Shown here piece after piece: positions 37,547 through 48,130 of a DNA stretch of 64,000 nucleotides; the first letter of the stretch is position 1; the number at the start of each line of letters is the position of its first letter. The DNA is from Alcaligenes ammonioxydans. GTDB taxonomy: Bacteria > Pseudomonadota > Gammaproteobacteria > Burkholderiales > Burkholderiaceae_B. The stretch is from the NCBI RefSeq assembly GCF_019343455.1, contig NZ_CP049362.1:3534001-3598000 (forward strand), in the 5' to 3' direction. Both the position numbers and the translations under genes were made by a program. The notes under the pieces are model-generated. The model made no database searches, was not told the origin of the DNA, and saw only the letters and a list, made by a program, of their open reading frames with translations.

Positions 37547-38491
37547 TCAAGCCAAACGGAGAGTGCCGGCCAAAGCAGCCACCACCAGCAAGACACCAAC
37601 CCAGATGTTGGCACGGAAAAGGCGCAGGCCTCGTTCGGGATAGCGCACGTCAAAATGCCGCATTTGCCACAGCAGATGCAGCGCAATCAGCGCCATGACC
37701 GCGTAATACAGAATACGCTCGTTCAGCAGATAACCGCCGATCAGCCAGCACAACATGGCGGCAATGTAAAAACCGCTGATCCAGGTCTTGCCTGCCTCGC
37801 GAAAACGCAGCGCCGTGGAGTGCAGACCCAGCTTGGTATCGTCAGCCATGTCGATATAGGCATAGATGGAGTCGTAGCCAACCTGCCACAAAATCGCGCC
37901 CACCCACATCAGGATGGCACCAAAAGGCACCATGTTCTGGGTGTCCGACCAGGCCATCAACATGCCCCAGTTAAAGCAGATGCCCAGGACCACTTGCGGC
38001 CAATAGGTAAAACGCTTGCACAGGGGATAAATCATCACAATCGGGAGCAAGGCCAGCGCCAGCCACCGGCTGTATTCATTGATCGCCAACAGCAGCAAGG
38101 CACACACGGCCATTTGCGCCAGCACGAAGAGCACGGCCTGACGCATGGTGATCTGGCCACTGGTCAAGGGACGAAAACGGGTACGCTCGACCTGATGGTC
38201 GAAATTGCGATCCGCCATATCGTTAAAGCAGCAGCCAATACCGCGCATCAGCAAAGCGCCCAGGGAAAAGATCACCAGACGCCACAAGGTGGGCAGTCCG
38301 TCCGCGGCCTGCACCAGAGCGGCAAGCGCGGGCAGCAGAGTCAACCAGGTGCCTACTGGCCTATCCAAGCGGCACAGCCGGGCATACGGCCCCCAGGAGG
38401 CAGGCAGATAGCGGGCTACCCAATCATTGTTGGGGCGCATATCAGACAGATCTGGACGCGGGGGGGCTTTCGAAGCGGATGGAGATGTCAT
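37547..38491 (-). CDS. ubiA: 4-Hydroxybenzoate octaprenyltransferase
   Basis: Attaches the polyprenyl tail to 4-hydroxybenzoate in ubiquinone synthesis. The 314-residue membrane protein has eight to nine helices and the two Asp-rich motifs of the family: NDMADRNFDHQVERTRFRPL and DMADDTKLGLHSTA (with YDSIYAYID). The start at 38491 gives the normal family N-terminus (LCRLDRPVGTWLTLLP); longer frames run into an unrelated leader. A perfect hairpin lies 47-71 bases upstream. Confidence 0.93.
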   Translation of the reverse strand: MTSPSASKAPPRPDLSDMRPNNDWVARYLPASWGPYARLCRLDRPVGTWLTLLPALAALVQAADGLPTLWRLVIFSLGALLMRGIGCCFNDMADRNFDHQVERTRFRPLTSGQITMRQAVLFVLAQMAVCALLLLAINEYSRWLALALLPIVMIYPLCKRFTYWPQVVLGICFNWGMLMAWSDTQNMVPFGAILMWVGAILWQVGYDSIYAYIDMADDTKLGLHSTALRFREAGKTWISGFYIAAMLCWLIGGYLLNERILYYAVMALIALHLLWQMRHFDVRYPERGLRLFRANIWVGVLLVVAALAGTLRLA

Positions 38492-38537
38492 AGAGGTAAA
38501 ACCCAAATCCAGGCCCTGGGCCATAGACCGAAAACAA

Positions 38538-38562
38538 GCATACCCTCTGACAGAGGGTATGC
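38538..38562 (-). terminator. Perfect 11-bp hairpin, probable terminator upstream of ubiA
   Basis: GCATACCCTCT-GAC-AGAGGGTATGC is perfectly self-complementary. On the minus strand it is followed by TTGTTTTC. It lies about 140 bases past the aminotransferase stop codon and just before ubiA, so it most likely ends the aminotransferase transcript. A role as an operator for ubiA is possible. Confidence 0.6.
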
Positions 38563-38701
38563 GGTGGATTCCAGAAACCCGTTCACGCTCTGGGAGCCAA
38601 GAAAGTGCAATAAGCGGCGCTGAAAACCACAACGCTGGCTGAGCCAGCGCTTGAAAAGGCGCAAACCCGTCTGGCTGCGCCCCATGCCCGTCAGATAGCG
38701 A

Positions 38702-39898
38702 TCAGGCTTCTTTGATGAGTTTACCCAAGATGGCAATGCCTTCGCGAATTTTTTCCTCGGGTACGGTCGCAAAGCTCAGGCGCAATGTGTTGCGCTTGAC
38801 GCCATTGCCCGCGTAGAACGGCTCACCAGGCACAAAGGCCACCAGATTTTCAATGGCTTTTTGCAACAGGGCCGTGGCATCCACGTGCTCGGGCAAGGTC
38901 ACCCAAATGAACATGCCACCCTCAGGACGGGTCCATTGGGCCGTGTCCGGGAAGTTCTTGTCCATGGCGTCCAGCATGATGGCGCACTGTTTCTGGTAAA
39001 TATCGCGCACTTTGGGCAGGTGCTGTTCCAGGAAACCGTTATGTACGGCTTCGTAAACCGCCATCTGTGTCAGTGTGGACGTGTGCAAGTCCGTGGCCTG
39101 CTTGATCTGCACCAGTTTGTCGATGATTTTGGCAGGGGCCACGATGTAACCCAGGCGCAGGCCGGGAGCCAGCACTTTGGAGAACGTGCCCAAACGCACC
39201 ACTGTCGCGCCTGCCTTGCGCCCCAGGGACAGCAGGCTGGGCAGGCGCTCGCCGGCATAACGCAACTCGCCGTAGGGATCGTCCTCGATAATAGGAATAT
39301 GGGCCGCAGCGCAGCGCTCCACCAGATCCTGGCGGCGTTCCAACGGCAGACGCAAGCCGGTCGGATTCTGGAAATTGGGCAAGGCGTACAACAGACGAGC
39401 GCCCATGGCCTCCGGTGCCGAGACATATTCGGGAATCATGCCCTGACCGTCAGTCGGAATGGCGACGAAAGAAGGATCGTAGACCGACAAGGCTTGCAAA
39501 GCGCCCAGATAGGTCGGGGACTCCACCAATACCTTGCTACCCTCGTCAATGAACAGCTTGCCCAGCATGTCCAGCGCCTGCTGGGAACCGTTCACCAGCA
39601 AAATCTCATCGGCCTGAACGGGCGCGCCTTCGGCGCTCATTTGCTCGGCCAACCATTGGCGCAGCGGCAGATATCCTTCAGTCGTGGTGTATTGCAGCGC
39701 AGTCCGCCCCTGCTCGCTCAATACCTTGTTGAACGCGCTTTGCATTTCCTCGACAGGAAAGCCGACTGGAGTGGGCAGACCGCCCGCAAAGGAAATAATC
39801 TCGGGTCGCGCCGTGACCTTGAGAATTTCACGAATTGCGGAGCCACTCAGTTTCTGGGCACGTTGGGAAAAGGTAAAAGGCTGCGAGAGGGTATCCAT
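38702..39898 (-). CDS. PLP-dependent aminotransferase (2-aminoadipate/aromatic type)
   Basis: A 398-residue class I/II aminotransferase of the LysN/kynurenine-aminotransferase type. The PLP lysine lies in RLGTFSKVLAPGLRLGYI (about residue 240). The N-terminus ISFAGGLPTPVGFPVEEM and NPTG equivalent FQNPTGLRL are typical of this branch. Substrates may include 2-aminoadipate, Leu or aromatic amino acids; sequence alone does not decide. The start at 39898 is chosen for the family N-terminus; the longer frame from 40000 adds a non-conserved stretch. It is divergent from the hut operon. Confidence 0.85.
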   Translation of the reverse strand: MDTLSQPFTFSQRAQKLSGSAIREILKVTARPEIISFAGGLPTPVGFPVEEMQSAFNKVLSEQGRTALQYTTTEGYLPLRQWLAEQMSAEGAPVQADEILLVNGSQQALDMLGKLFIDEGSKVLVESPTYLGALQALSVYDPSFVAIPTDGQGMIPEYVSAPEAMGARLLYALPNFQNPTGLRLPLERRQDLVERCAAAHIPIIEDDPYGELRYAGERLPSLLSLGRKAGATVVRLGTFSKVLAPGLRLGYIVAPAKIIDKLVQIKQATDLHTSTLTQMAVYEAVHNGFLEQHLPKVRDIYQKQCAIMLDAMDKNFPDTAQWTRPEGGMFIWVTLPEHVDATALLQKAIENLVAFVPGEPFYAGNGVKRNTLRLSFATVPEEKIREGIAILGKLIKEA

Positions 39899-40135
39899 GA
39901 TTCGGAAAAGTCCTGAAGAAGAACGATTAAATACTTCATATGCAAACTTTATAGCTTGCAACAATGAACGCAGGATGCCGGAAAACCAGGCATCCTGCAC
40001 CTTTGAATGAATTATGACGCGGGTTTATTAGCGTATACCTTGCCACCAAGCGGCTTGCAGCGCAAGTAGCCAACGCGCATCCGCTCCGGATTTACCCTGA
40101 AAAAACAAGCTCTCGGCCCAGACAAACGTCGCGCT

Positions 40136-40164
40136 TTGTCTATACTTCATTATTGTATATACAA
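40136..40164. promoter_or_regulatory. HutC operator pair upstream of hutD
   Basis: A perfect 12-bp palindrome TTGTATATACAA lies at 40153-40164, and a related TTGTCTATACTT at 40136-40147. The sites sit 28-56 bases before the hutD start codon. They match the HutC-type consensus and the sites between hutU and hutC at 47049-47081. Confidence 0.75.
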
Positions 40165-40191
40165 TTAAAATCCGCATGGAGCCCTGCCACC

Positions 40192-40797
40192 ATGAGCCAG
40201 CCCCACCCAAGCACTTTGTTTGGTCTGCTAACCATCAGTAAGCTGCCCGTGCAAAACTGGAAAAATGGGGGCGGCACCACACGCGAGATCCTGTGCCATC
40301 CCCCCCAAGCAGGATATGAAAGCTTTGACTGGCGCCTTAGCCTGGCCCATGTGCAGACCTCCGGTGATTTTTCCCGTTTTCCCGGTATAGAGCGCCATAT
40401 CCTGCTCATCGAAGGCGAGCACATGCAGTTGATTCACAACGAACAGCGCCATGCACTGCATCCCCTCCAACCCTATGTCTTTGCGGGTGAGGACAAGGTT
40501 AGCTGCTTCTTGGCGCAGGGCCCTACCCAGGATTTGAATCTGATGGTGCGCCGGGGCCGGGCCCAGGGCCGTCTGCAGGCATGGGCGGGACGCGACACTC
40601 CTGTGCAGCTGGAGGCAGGCACGCACTTTCTGTACGCACCACGCGGCGGCTATACATGTCAGGCTGGAACCGCAAGCTGGGCTCTGACCGCAGAACAGGC
40701 CCTGATCGGCTCCACCTCTGTCTCCGTCTCCTTGCAACTGACCGCCGATCATGCCGCGGCCCCGCTGGTCTACGCGTATATCGCCCCTACGGAATGA
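40192..40797 (+). CDS. hutD: HutD family protein
   Basis: A 201-residue cupin-fold protein. The N-terminus WKNGGGTTREI and LSLAHVQTSGDFSRFPGIER are diagnostic for HutD/Ves. In Pseudomonas HutD is needed for fitness on histidine and is thought to act as a governor of hut expression, perhaps by binding formylglutamate or urocanate. The start at 40192 is chosen over the in-frame ATG at 40153, which would lie inside the operator. It is first in the hutD-hutI-hutF operon. Confidence 0.92.
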   Translation: MSQPHPSTLFGLLTISKLPVQNWKNGGGTTREILCHPPQAGYESFDWRLSLAHVQTSGDFSRFPGIERHILLIEGEHMQLIHNEQRHALHPLQPYVFAGEDKVSCFLAQGPTQDLNLMVRRGRAQGRLQAWAGRDTPVQLEAGTHFLYAPRGGYTCQAGTASWALTAEQALIGSTSVSVSLQLTADHAAAPLVYAYIAPTE

Positions 40798-40800
40798 CTG

Positions 40801-42030
40801 ATGAACTACACACTCTGGACTGATTTACGTCTGGCTCCCCGCGCCGACCCCGAACACGTCATTGAGGATGCCTGCCTGGTCGAACAAGCGGGCCGCATCG
40901 TCTGGATGGGGCCCCGGCATGCACTCCCCCCCCAATGGCAACAGGCCAAACACGTACACAAGCTGGACAATCGCTGGGTCACCCCCGGCCTGATCGACTG
41001 TCACACTCACCTGGTTTACGGTGGCACCCGAGCCCAGGAATTCGCTTTGCGGCTGGCCGGAGCCTCCTATGAGGAAATAGCCCGCCAGGGAGGCGGTATT
41101 GTTTCAACGGTTCAGGCCACCCGTTGCCTGAGCGAGGAGCAACTGCTGGCCCAGTCCCTGCGTCGTCTGGATGCTTTGTTGGACGAAGGCGTGACCGCAA
41201 TCGAAATCAAGTCGGGCTACGGCCTGGATCTGGACAGCGAGCGAAAAATGCTGCGCGTGGCCCGGCGTTTAGGAGAGTTGCGCCCGGTCACAGTGCGCAC
41301 TACCTTTTTAGGTGCTCATGCCCTACCCCCGGAGTTCGCAGGTCAAACCGACGCCTATGTGGATCAGGTCTGCAGCCAGATGATGCCCACCCTGGCACAA
41401 GAGGGGTTGATTGACGCTGTGGATGTATTTTGTGAACGCATCGCCTTTGATCTGAGACAGTCCGAGCACGTACTGAAAGCGGCCCAAGCCCTAAAACTAC
41501 CTGTAAAAATGCATGCCGAGCAGCTCTCCAATCTAGGGGGCACAGCAATGGCGACACGCTACCGCGCCCTGTCCACCGATCATCTGGAGTATCTGGATGA
41601 AGCAGGGGTGCTCGCCATGAAAGAAGCCGGAACGGTTGCCGTACTGCTGCCCGGCGCCTATTACTTCCTGCGTGAAACCCAGTTGCCCCCGATCGAGCTG
41701 CTGCGCAAGCACGGCGTACCCATGGCCTTGTCCACCGACAGCAACCCCGGCACCTCTCCCTGCACCTCCCTTCTGTTGATGCTGAACATGGGCAGCACCT
41801 TATTCAGGCTAACGGTGCCTGAGGCCCTGGCCGCCGTCACCCATCATGCCGCCCAAGCCCTGGGAGCCCCGGACATCCGCGGAGAACTGAGCATTGGGTC
41901 CCGCGCCGATTTTGTCGCCTGGGATATCGAGTCACTGTCGGAACTGGTCTACTGGCTGGGCCTGCCCCGCTGCGCCCTGGTGGTGTACCAAGGCGCCATC
42001 AGCCGCGATCTGCGCAAGGAGTCATCATGA
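40801..42030 (+). CDS. hutI: Imidazolonepropionase
   Basis: Opens the ring of imidazolone-5-propionate to give N-formimino-L-glutamate, the third step of histidine degradation. It is 409 residues in the amidohydrolase fold with metal ligands in [16 protein letters not shown], a middle His in KMHAEQLSN and an Asp in [10 protein letters not shown]. It starts three bases after hutD and overlaps hutF by four bases (ATGA), which indicates translational coupling. Confidence 0.96.
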   Translation: MNYTLWTDLRLAPRADPEHVIEDACLVEQAGRIVWMGPRHALPPQWQQAKHVHKLDNRWVTPGLIDCHTHLVYGGTRAQEFALRLAGASYEEIARQGGGIVSTVQATRCLSEEQLLAQSLRRLDALLDEGVTAIEIKSGYGLDLDSERKMLRVARRLGELRPVTVRTTFLGAHALPPEFAGQTDAYVDQVCSQMMPTLAQEGLIDAVDVFCERIAFDLRQSEHVLKAAQALKLPVKMHAEQLSNLGGTAMATRYRALSTDHLEYLDEAGVLAMKEAGTVAVLLPGAYYFLRETQLPPIELLRKHGVPMALSTDSNPGTSPCTSLLLMLNMGSTLFRLTVPEALAAVTHHAAQALGAPDIRGELSIGSRADFVAWDIESLSELVYWLGLPRCALVVYQGAISRDLRKESS

Positions 42031-43448
42031 ACCCTGTCCAACAGCATGAAGCCCTGTGGGCGCCCTGGGCCTATTTGGACGGCCACTGGCAAGCCGATGT
42101 GCTGATGCGCTGGGACATGCACGGCACGCTGACGCAGGTTCTGCCTGGAACCTGCCCGCCCGCCAAGGACGCGAGCGATAAGGTGTATCGGGCACAGGGC
42201 GCCGTGCTGCCAGGGATGCCCAATCTGCATTCGCACGCTTTTCAAAGTGCCATGGCAGGCTTGACGGAATTTCGGGGACAAGACCAGGACAGCTTTTGGA
42301 GCTGGCGCGACCTGATGTACCGTTTCGCCGCCCGTCTGGAGCCTGAACACCTGTATGCGATTGCCCACTGGCTTTACATACAAATGCTCAAGGCCGGCTA
42401 TACCAGCGTCTGCGAGTTTCACTACCTGCATCACCCGCGTGAGGGAGGCCGATACAGGCCATCGGGTCTGCTGGCCCAAGGGATTCTGGAGGCGGCCAGC
42501 GCCAGCGGACTGGCGATCACCCTGCTGCCGGTGTTGTATCAGTACAGCGACTTCAGCCGCAAAGCACCGCGACCGGACCAAGAGCGCTTCCTGAACAGCC
42601 CCACGCAACTGCTGTACCTGCTGGAATCCTTGCACAGCAGCCACCCTTTGAACGTGGACCGGCGCTATGGCGTGGCGCCCCATTCCCTGCGTGCCACCGA
42701 TGTGGGTTCCATCAGCACGCTGATCGACGGCCTGCATAGCCTGCCCTCCCGCCATCAGATTCACATCCATATTGCCGAGCAGATGGCCGAAGTGCTGGCG
42801 TGCCAGGAGCTCAAGGGTTGCAGTCCGGTCGCCTACCTGTTCGATAACTTCAATGTGGACGAGCGCTGGTGCCTGGTTCATGCCACTCACATTGGCGAGC
42901 CGGAGCGTCAGCAAATTGCCCGCAGTGGCGCAGTGGCGGGCCTATGCCCGACAACCGAAGCCAATCTGGGGGACGGCCTGTTTCCGGCCGCTGCTTTTCT
43001 GGCCGACCATGGCCACTTGGGCATCGGATCAGACAGCCACATCTGCGTGGACTGGCGCGCCGAACTGCGTCTGCTCGAATATGGCCAACGTTTAAGCCGT
43101 CAGCAACGCAACGTGCTGGCTTCGCCTCGACAGCCCTATGTCGCAGACTATTTATTTGGGACCTGCGCCCGCGGTGGGGCGCAGGCGTCAGGGCGGGCCA
43201 CGGGGCAGCTTGCCCCCGAGCATCAGGCCGACCTGATGGTGATTGATCTGGCTCACCCCAGTTTGGCGGGACTGGATCAATCACATTGGCTCTCCGCCCT
43301 GGTCTTTTCAGAGCGCGCCCACACCAATCCGATTCGCGACGTATTCGTCAGTGGCAAAGCCTGTGTGATCGACGGCCAGCACCCCCAGGAGGAAACGGCG
43401 TTTGCCGCCTATCAAGACACACTGAGCCAGCTGTTGGACCGCGCCTGA
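42027..43448 (+). CDS. hutF: Formimidoylglutamate deiminase
   Basis: Deiminates N-formimino-L-glutamate to N-formyl-L-glutamate and ammonia, as in the Pseudomonas five-step route. It is 473 residues in the amidohydrolase fold. Metal ligands are in [24 protein letters not shown] and GIGSDSH. The route next needs N-formylglutamate amidohydrolase (HutG), whose gene is not seen in this window. It overlaps hutI by four bases. Confidence 0.95.
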   Translation: MNPVQQHEALWAPWAYLDGHWQADVLMRWDMHGTLTQVLPGTCPPAKDASDKVYRAQGAVLPGMPNLHSHAFQSAMAGLTEFRGQDQDSFWSWRDLMYRFAARLEPEHLYAIAHWLYIQMLKAGYTSVCEFHYLHHPREGGRYRPSGLLAQGILEAASASGLAITLLPVLYQYSDFSRKAPRPDQERFLNSPTQLLYLLESLHSSHPLNVDRRYGVAPHSLRATDVGSISTLIDGLHSLPSRHQIHIHIAEQMAEVLACQELKGCSPVAYLFDNFNVDERWCLVHATHIGEPERQQIARSGAVAGLCPTTEANLGDGLFPAAAFLADHGHLGIGSDSHICVDWRAELRLLEYGQRLSRQQRNVLASPRQPYVADYLFGTCARGGAQASGRATGQLAPEHQADLMVIDLAHPSLAGLDQSHWLSALVFSERAHTNPIRDVFVSGKACVIDGQHPQEETAFAAYQDTLSQLLDRA

Positions 43449-43579
43449 AAAAACGAGCCTGAAAGCCTTACCCGGCAGGCCCTAGTCCGCGCTCGGCCCG
43501 ACAGTCCTTGGCTCGCCATCGCGGTCAACAAAGCCTGGCGCAGTCGTTTTTCACTGGGTTGTCCGCCACGTCATTATGC

Positions 43580-43610
43580 AAAAAACCTGGCTCCGCCCAT
43601 CTGGGCCAGG
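43580..43610 (-). terminator. Terminator of hutH
   Basis: On the minus strand a CCTGGC/GCCAGG stem is followed by six T. It lies between the convergent ends of hutF and hutH. Confidence 0.7.
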
Positions 43611-43655
43611 GCCACTGGCATGAAGACAACAAGGCTCGGGAGTACGCCCTGGACC

Positions 43656-45191
43656 CTAAAACAGGTCGGCTGCCGTGCCAGCCAGACTCTCGTCCAGCAC
43701 CAGGGCTTTCAGGGCCTCGATATCGGGAGCCAGATAACGATCCTGATCGTAAAAAGGCACGGCCTGACGAATCGCGTCCTGCACCTTTCTCAAGTGCTCG
43801 GAAGTCAGCAAAGGAGCATGAAAATCAATGCCCTGCGCCGCACACAGCAATTCAATCGCCACAATTGCAGCGGTATTTTGTGCCATATCCTCCAGTCTGC
43901 GCGCTGCAAAGGTCGCCATGCTGACGTGGTCTTCCTGGTTAGCCGACGTAGGCAGGCTATCCACGCTGGCAGGATGTGCCAAGGACTTGTTTTCCGAAGC
44001 CAGCGCCGCCGCGGTCACATGGGCAATCATGAAGCCCGAATTCAAACCGGCAGAAGGCACCAGAAACGGTGGCAAACCGGAAATGCTGGCATCAATCAAC
44101 AACGCGACTCGACGCTCTGCCAAGGCACCCATTTCGGCAATCGCCAGGGCCAGGCCGTCGGCGGCGAAGGCCACCGGCTCGGCGTGGAAGTTGCCGCCGG
44201 AAATCACCTGATCGGGCTCACCGTTCTTGCCGGGGAATACCAGCGGGTTGTCCGTGACGGCATTGGCCTCGATCAGCAAGCTGCGCTCATTTTGCGTGAT
44301 GAGATCGTGGATCGCGCCCATCACCTGGGGCTGGCAACGCAAGCTGTAGGGGTCCTGCACCTTGTTGTCATTGTCCCGATGCGACTGGCGAATCTGGCTG
44401 CCAGCCAGCAGCTCCCTATACAAGCGGGCCGCGTAAATCTGTCCTGGCTGTCCACGCACCTCATGGATACGCGCATCAAAAGGCGCATCACTGCCTTTGG
44501 CGGCGTCCACACTCAAGGCTCCGGCCAAAATCGCATTGCGGAACAAGGTCTGGGTGCGGAACAAGCCATGCAATGCCAGGGCCGTAGACACTTGCGTGCC
44601 ATTGATCAGAGCTAGCCCCTCCTTGGCGGCCAGCACAATCGGGGTGATACCAGCCTTGGCCAAAGCCTGCTGGGCAGGCATCCATTCGCCCTGCCACTTG
44701 GCCTGCCCTTCCCCGATCAGCGTCAAGGTCATGTGCGACAAGGGTGCCAAATCACCCGATGCGCCCACCGAACCTTTGGACGGAATGAAAGGCACCACGC
44801 CCGCATTCAGAATATCCAGCAAGGTCGTGACCACATGCGAGTGTATGCCCGAAAAGCCACGCGCCAGACTGGCAATCTTCATGGCCATAATCAGCCGTGC
44901 CACCGCATCGGAAACCGGCTCACCCACCCCTACGGAATGCGACAGAATCAGGTTCTTTTGCAGCTGTTCCAGATCGTGGTCGGGAATGCGTTGCTGGGCC
45001 AGCTTGCCAAAGCCGGTATTGATGCCATAGGCAGGATGACCTGCACGGATGATCTTGGCCACAATGGCCGAGGACGCGTCCATCGCCCCCACCGCCTCTG
45101 CCGGCAGAGTCAGAACAGTCGGTTTCTGCCAGATCTGGCGCAGTTGCGCCAAAGTCAGTGCGCCGGGAGAAAGCTCGATACTCTTGCTCAT
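43656..45191 (-). CDS. hutH: Histidine ammonia-lyase
   Basis: Converts histidine to urocanate and ammonia. The 511-residue enzyme carries the MIO-forming triad Ala-Ser-Gly in [15 protein letters not shown] near residue 145, plus family residues [14 protein letters not shown] and [11 protein letters not shown]. Length is normal. It follows hutU on the same strand with a gap of 18 bases, so both are expressed from the HutC-controlled promoter near 47060. Confidence 0.97.
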   Translation of the reverse strand: MSKSIELSPGALTLAQLRQIWQKPTVLTLPAEAVGAMDASSAIVAKIIRAGHPAYGINTGFGKLAQQRIPDHDLEQLQKNLILSHSVGVGEPVSDAVARLIMAMKIASLARGFSGIHSHVVTTLLDILNAGVVPFIPSKGSVGASGDLAPLSHMTLTLIGEGQAKWQGEWMPAQQALAKAGITPIVLAAKEGLALINGTQVSTALALHGLFRTQTLFRNAILAGALSVDAAKGSDAPFDARIHEVRGQPGQIYAARLYRELLAGSQIRQSHRDNDNKVQDPYSLRCQPQVMGAIHDLITQNERSLLIEANAVTDNPLVFPGKNGEPDQVISGGNFHAEPVAFAADGLALAIAEMGALAERRVALLIDASISGLPPFLVPSAGLNSGFMIAHVTAAALASENKSLAHPASVDSLPTSANQEDHVSMATFAARRLEDMAQNTAAIVAIELLCAAQGIDFHAPLLTSEHLRKVQDAIRQAVPFYDQDRYLAPDIEALKALVLDESLAGTAADLF

Positions 45192-45209
45192 TTATCTGTC
45201 CTGTTTTTC

Positions 45210-46925
45210 TTACTTGATCATGGGCAGTGTCAGCCCGAAATTCTTGGCCGTTTGAATCGCCAGCTCGTAACCTGCATCCGCATGACGCATCACACCACTG
45301 GCGCAATCGTTAATCAAGACCCGCTCCAGACGGGCCGCAGCCTGCTCGCTGCCATCGGCCACGATCACCATCCCCGCGTGCTGGCTGTAGCCCATGCCCA
45401 CGCCGCCGCCGTGATGCAGCGACACCCAGCTGGCCCCCCCAGCTGTGTTCAAGAGCGCATTGAGCAAAGGCCAGTCCGACACGGCATCCGTGCCGTCCCG
45501 CATGCTTTCGGTTTCGCGATTGGGACTGGCTACCGAACCGGTGTCCAGATGGTCACGTCCAATCACAATCGGCGCTTTCAGCTCACCCTTGCGCACCATT
45601 TCGTTAAAGGCCAAACCGGCACGATGACGCTCGCCCAGCCCCAGCCAACAAATTCGAGCAGGCAGACCCTGGAAAGCGATACGTTCCTGTGCCATGTCCA
45701 GCCAGCGATGCACGTGCTCATTGTCGGGGAACAGCTCTTTGATTTTCTGGTCGGTTTTATAGATATCTTCCGGGTCGCCCGACAAGGCCACCCAACGGAA
45801 CGGGCCTTTGCCCTCGCAAAACAAGGGGCGAATATAGGCTGGCACAAAACCGGGGAAATCGAAGGCATTGGCCACGCCCTCATCAAACGCCACTTGGCGA
45901 ATGTTATTGCCGTAATCCACAACCGGAATGCCCATTTTCTGGAAATCCAGCATGGCTTTTACATGGATGGCGCAAGACTGGGCAGCAGCTTGCTGAATGC
46001 GGACGTGTTGCGCCGGATCTTTCTGAGCGGCCTGCCACTGCTCCACCGTCCAGCCTGAAGGCAAATAGCCATTGAGCAGATCGTGGGCAGAGGTCTGGTC
46101 CGTCACCAGATCAGGCTTCAAACCACCGGCTTGAGCGCGTCGCACCAGTTCGGGCAGCACATCGGCGGCATTGCCCAGCAAGCCAATCGACACGGCTTCT
46201 TTAGCAGCCGTGTGTTGGGCAATCAGCTCCAGTGCATGGTCCAGATCGCGCGCCTGCTTATCCAGATAACGAGTCTGCAAACGGAAGTCGATACTGCTTT
46301 GCTTGCATTCAATCGTCAGCGATACCGCACCGGCAAAGCTGGCAGCCAAAGGCTGTGCGCCGCCCATCCCCCCCAGGCCAGCCGTCAGAATCCAGCGCCC
46401 GGCCAGCGAACCCCCAAAATGCTGACGACCTGCCTCAGCAAAAGTCTCGTACGTGCCTTGCACAATGCCCTGGCTGCCGATGTAGATCCAGCTGCCCGCC
46501 GTCATCTGTCCGTACATGAACAACCCGGCCTGATCCAGCTCGTGAAACTTCTCCCACGTGGCCCATTTGGGCACCAGATTCGAGTTGGCCAGCAGCACGC
46601 GCGGCGCATCACGGTGGGTACGGAACACGCCCACCGGCTTGCCGGACTGAATCAGCAAGGTCTGGTCATCCTCGAGTTGGCGCAGACTGGCCAGAATCTG
46701 GTCATAGCACGCCCAGTTTCGAGCCGCACGCCCGATGCCACCGTACACCACCAGATGTTGGGGGTTCTCGGCCACGGCCGGGTCCAGATTGTTCTGAATC
46801 ATGCGGTACGCGGCTTCTGCCACCCAGTTCTTGCAACTGAGCTGTGTACCCGTGGGGGCATGAATCTCCCGCGCAGGATCGAAACGGGGGTCCTGGCTGG
46901 CCGTCGAAGTGTGATGATCAGGCAT
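45210..46925 (-). CDS. hutU: Urocanate hydratase
   Basis: Converts urocanate to imidazolone-5-propionate using bound NAD+ as an electrophile. The 571-residue protein has the family landmarks [27 protein letters not shown] (NAD site) and the active-site Cys region near [11 protein letters not shown]. The start at 46925 is preferred for its GGAGGA site and for the normal N-terminus ([20 protein letters not shown]). The open frame up to 47081 would run through the operator. Confidence 0.96.
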   Translation of the reverse strand: MPDHHTSTASQDPRFDPAREIHAPTGTQLSCKNWVAEAAYRMIQNNLDPAVAENPQHLVVYGGIGRAARNWACYDQILASLRQLEDDQTLLIQSGKPVGVFRTHRDAPRVLLANSNLVPKWATWEKFHELDQAGLFMYGQMTAGSWIYIGSQGIVQGTYETFAEAGRQHFGGSLAGRWILTAGLGGMGGAQPLAASFAGAVSLTIECKQSSIDFRLQTRYLDKQARDLDHALELIAQHTAAKEAVSIGLLGNAADVLPELVRRAQAGGLKPDLVTDQTSAHDLLNGYLPSGWTVEQWQAAQKDPAQHVRIQQAAAQSCAIHVKAMLDFQKMGIPVVDYGNNIRQVAFDEGVANAFDFPGFVPAYIRPLFCEGKGPFRWVALSGDPEDIYKTDQKIKELFPDNEHVHRWLDMAQERIAFQGLPARICWLGLGERHRAGLAFNEMVRKGELKAPIVIGRDHLDTGSVASPNRETESMRDGTDAVSDWPLLNALLNTAGGASWVSLHHGGGVGMGYSQHAGMVIVADGSEQAAARLERVLINDCASGVMRHADAGYELAIQTAKNFGLTLPMIK

Positions 46926-47048
46926 GGTGCTGTCCTCCATCTGAGGTGTCTCTGGATACGCGCTGGTTCTATCTGGCAGACTGTTTCCACCCAGGGAAGG
47001 CAGGTCCAAGCGCCGACAAAACAACGGTTTTCTTGTAAGCTTTTGCCA

Positions 47049-47081
47049 ATGTATAGTCATTTCCAATAGTTGTCTATACAT
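47049..47081. promoter_or_regulatory. HutC operator pair between hutU and hutC
   Basis: ATGTATAGTCAT (47049-47060) and TTGTCTATACAT (47070-47081) are two degenerate copies of the palindrome seen before hutD, centred 21 bases apart (two helical turns). They lie 124-156 bases upstream of hutU and 140-172 bases upstream of hutC, where repression of hutU and autoregulation of hutC would be expected. Confidence 0.65.
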
Positions 47082-47220
47082 ATGCCTGCCCTGGCAGCGC
47101 CGCGAAAACAGACGGCCAGGGACACTGTCGGGGTATTAGAATCATGGCCGGTGCAGCACCCCCGATGGTTGCCTGCACAAACCCTTGAGTGTGAACACGT
47201 CCCTACAGGAAAGCATCAGC

Positions 47221-47952
47221 ATGGTTGCCCCTTTGACGAGCAACTCGTCCTCCGAATCGGCTCTCCCCGTCTATGTACAGATCAAGAACTATGTCGTGGA
47301 AAAGATTCAGACCGGACAATGGCGGGAAGGCGATCTGATTCCCACAGAGCTGGCCTTATGTGAGCAGTTTGGCGTATCACGCATGACGGTCAACCGGGCC
47401 CTGCGCGAACTGACCAACGATGGACTGCTGATCCGCATCAAGGGTTCGGGCACGTATGTAGCCCAACCCAAATTCCAGTCCACGCTGATCGAGATACGCA
47501 GCATTGCACAAGACATACGCGAGCGCGGTCATCAACATAGCTGTCAAGTGCTGAGCATGGAGCGGCTGCAGGCCAGCCCGGCACAGGCACGCCTGTACGG
47601 CATTGCTCCGGGCGCGGCGCTGTTTCATTCCATTATTGTGCATGCCGAGAACGGCCTGCCTATCCAGTACGAAGATCGTCTGGTGGATGCGCGCATGGCA
47701 CCCGACTATATGGAGCAGGACTGGAGTCAGATCACGCCTAACGAATATCTGGTGCGGGTCGCCCCCTTGCCAACCGGCTTTTACAGCATTGAAGTGCTGG
47801 TGCCACCCACCGGAATCGCACAGGCCCTGCATATGAAAGAGCAGCAGCCCTGTTTGGTGATGGACCGCCGCACGTTTTCCAGTGAGCAGTTCACTACTCA
47901 CGCTAGGTTCTGGCATCCTGGCGATCGCTACAAATTCACGGGACGGATGTAG
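47221..47952 (+). CDS. hutC: Histidine utilisation repressor HutC
   Basis: A GntR-family repressor of the HutC subfamily, 243 residues. The N-terminal winged helix (LPVYVQIKNYVVEKIQTGQW, CEQFGVSRMTVNRALRELTN) is followed by a UTRA ligand domain (about 95-240) that binds urocanate. The ATG at 47221 is chosen for its AGGAAA site; earlier non-ATG starts (47185 and 47191) exist in frame. It is divergent from hutU with operators between, and no other regulator is needed to explain the cluster. Confidence 0.93.
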   Translation: MVAPLTSNSSSESALPVYVQIKNYVVEKIQTGQWREGDLIPTELALCEQFGVSRMTVNRALRELTNDGLLIRIKGSGTYVAQPKFQSTLIEIRSIAQDIRERGHQHSCQVLSMERLQASPAQARLYGIAPGAALFHSIIVHAENGLPIQYEDRLVDARMAPDYMEQDWSQITPNEYLVRVAPLPTGFYSIEVLVPPTGIAQALHMKEQQPCLVMDRRTFSSEQFTTHARFWHPGDRYKFTGRM

Positions 47953-48130
47953 GCCCCAAACCGGCGCCGCTTCGAGTTTGCTTCCCAAACATAACTCTCA
48001 AGCGCAGCGGCACCTCGCCTTCCGGGCCACACAACACCGCCATGTTCGTGCCGCACGGACCTGACACGACCCGCACCACTGGCCTGTTCGCTTGCGAACC
48101 ACGCCAGAGCGGGCCTGCTCACACTCTCGA

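Noticed and set aside
37379..38623. A 414-codon open frame opposite the antiporter and ubiA
   Set aside because: It spans two real genes on the other strand and has biased Gln/His content typical of shadow frames.
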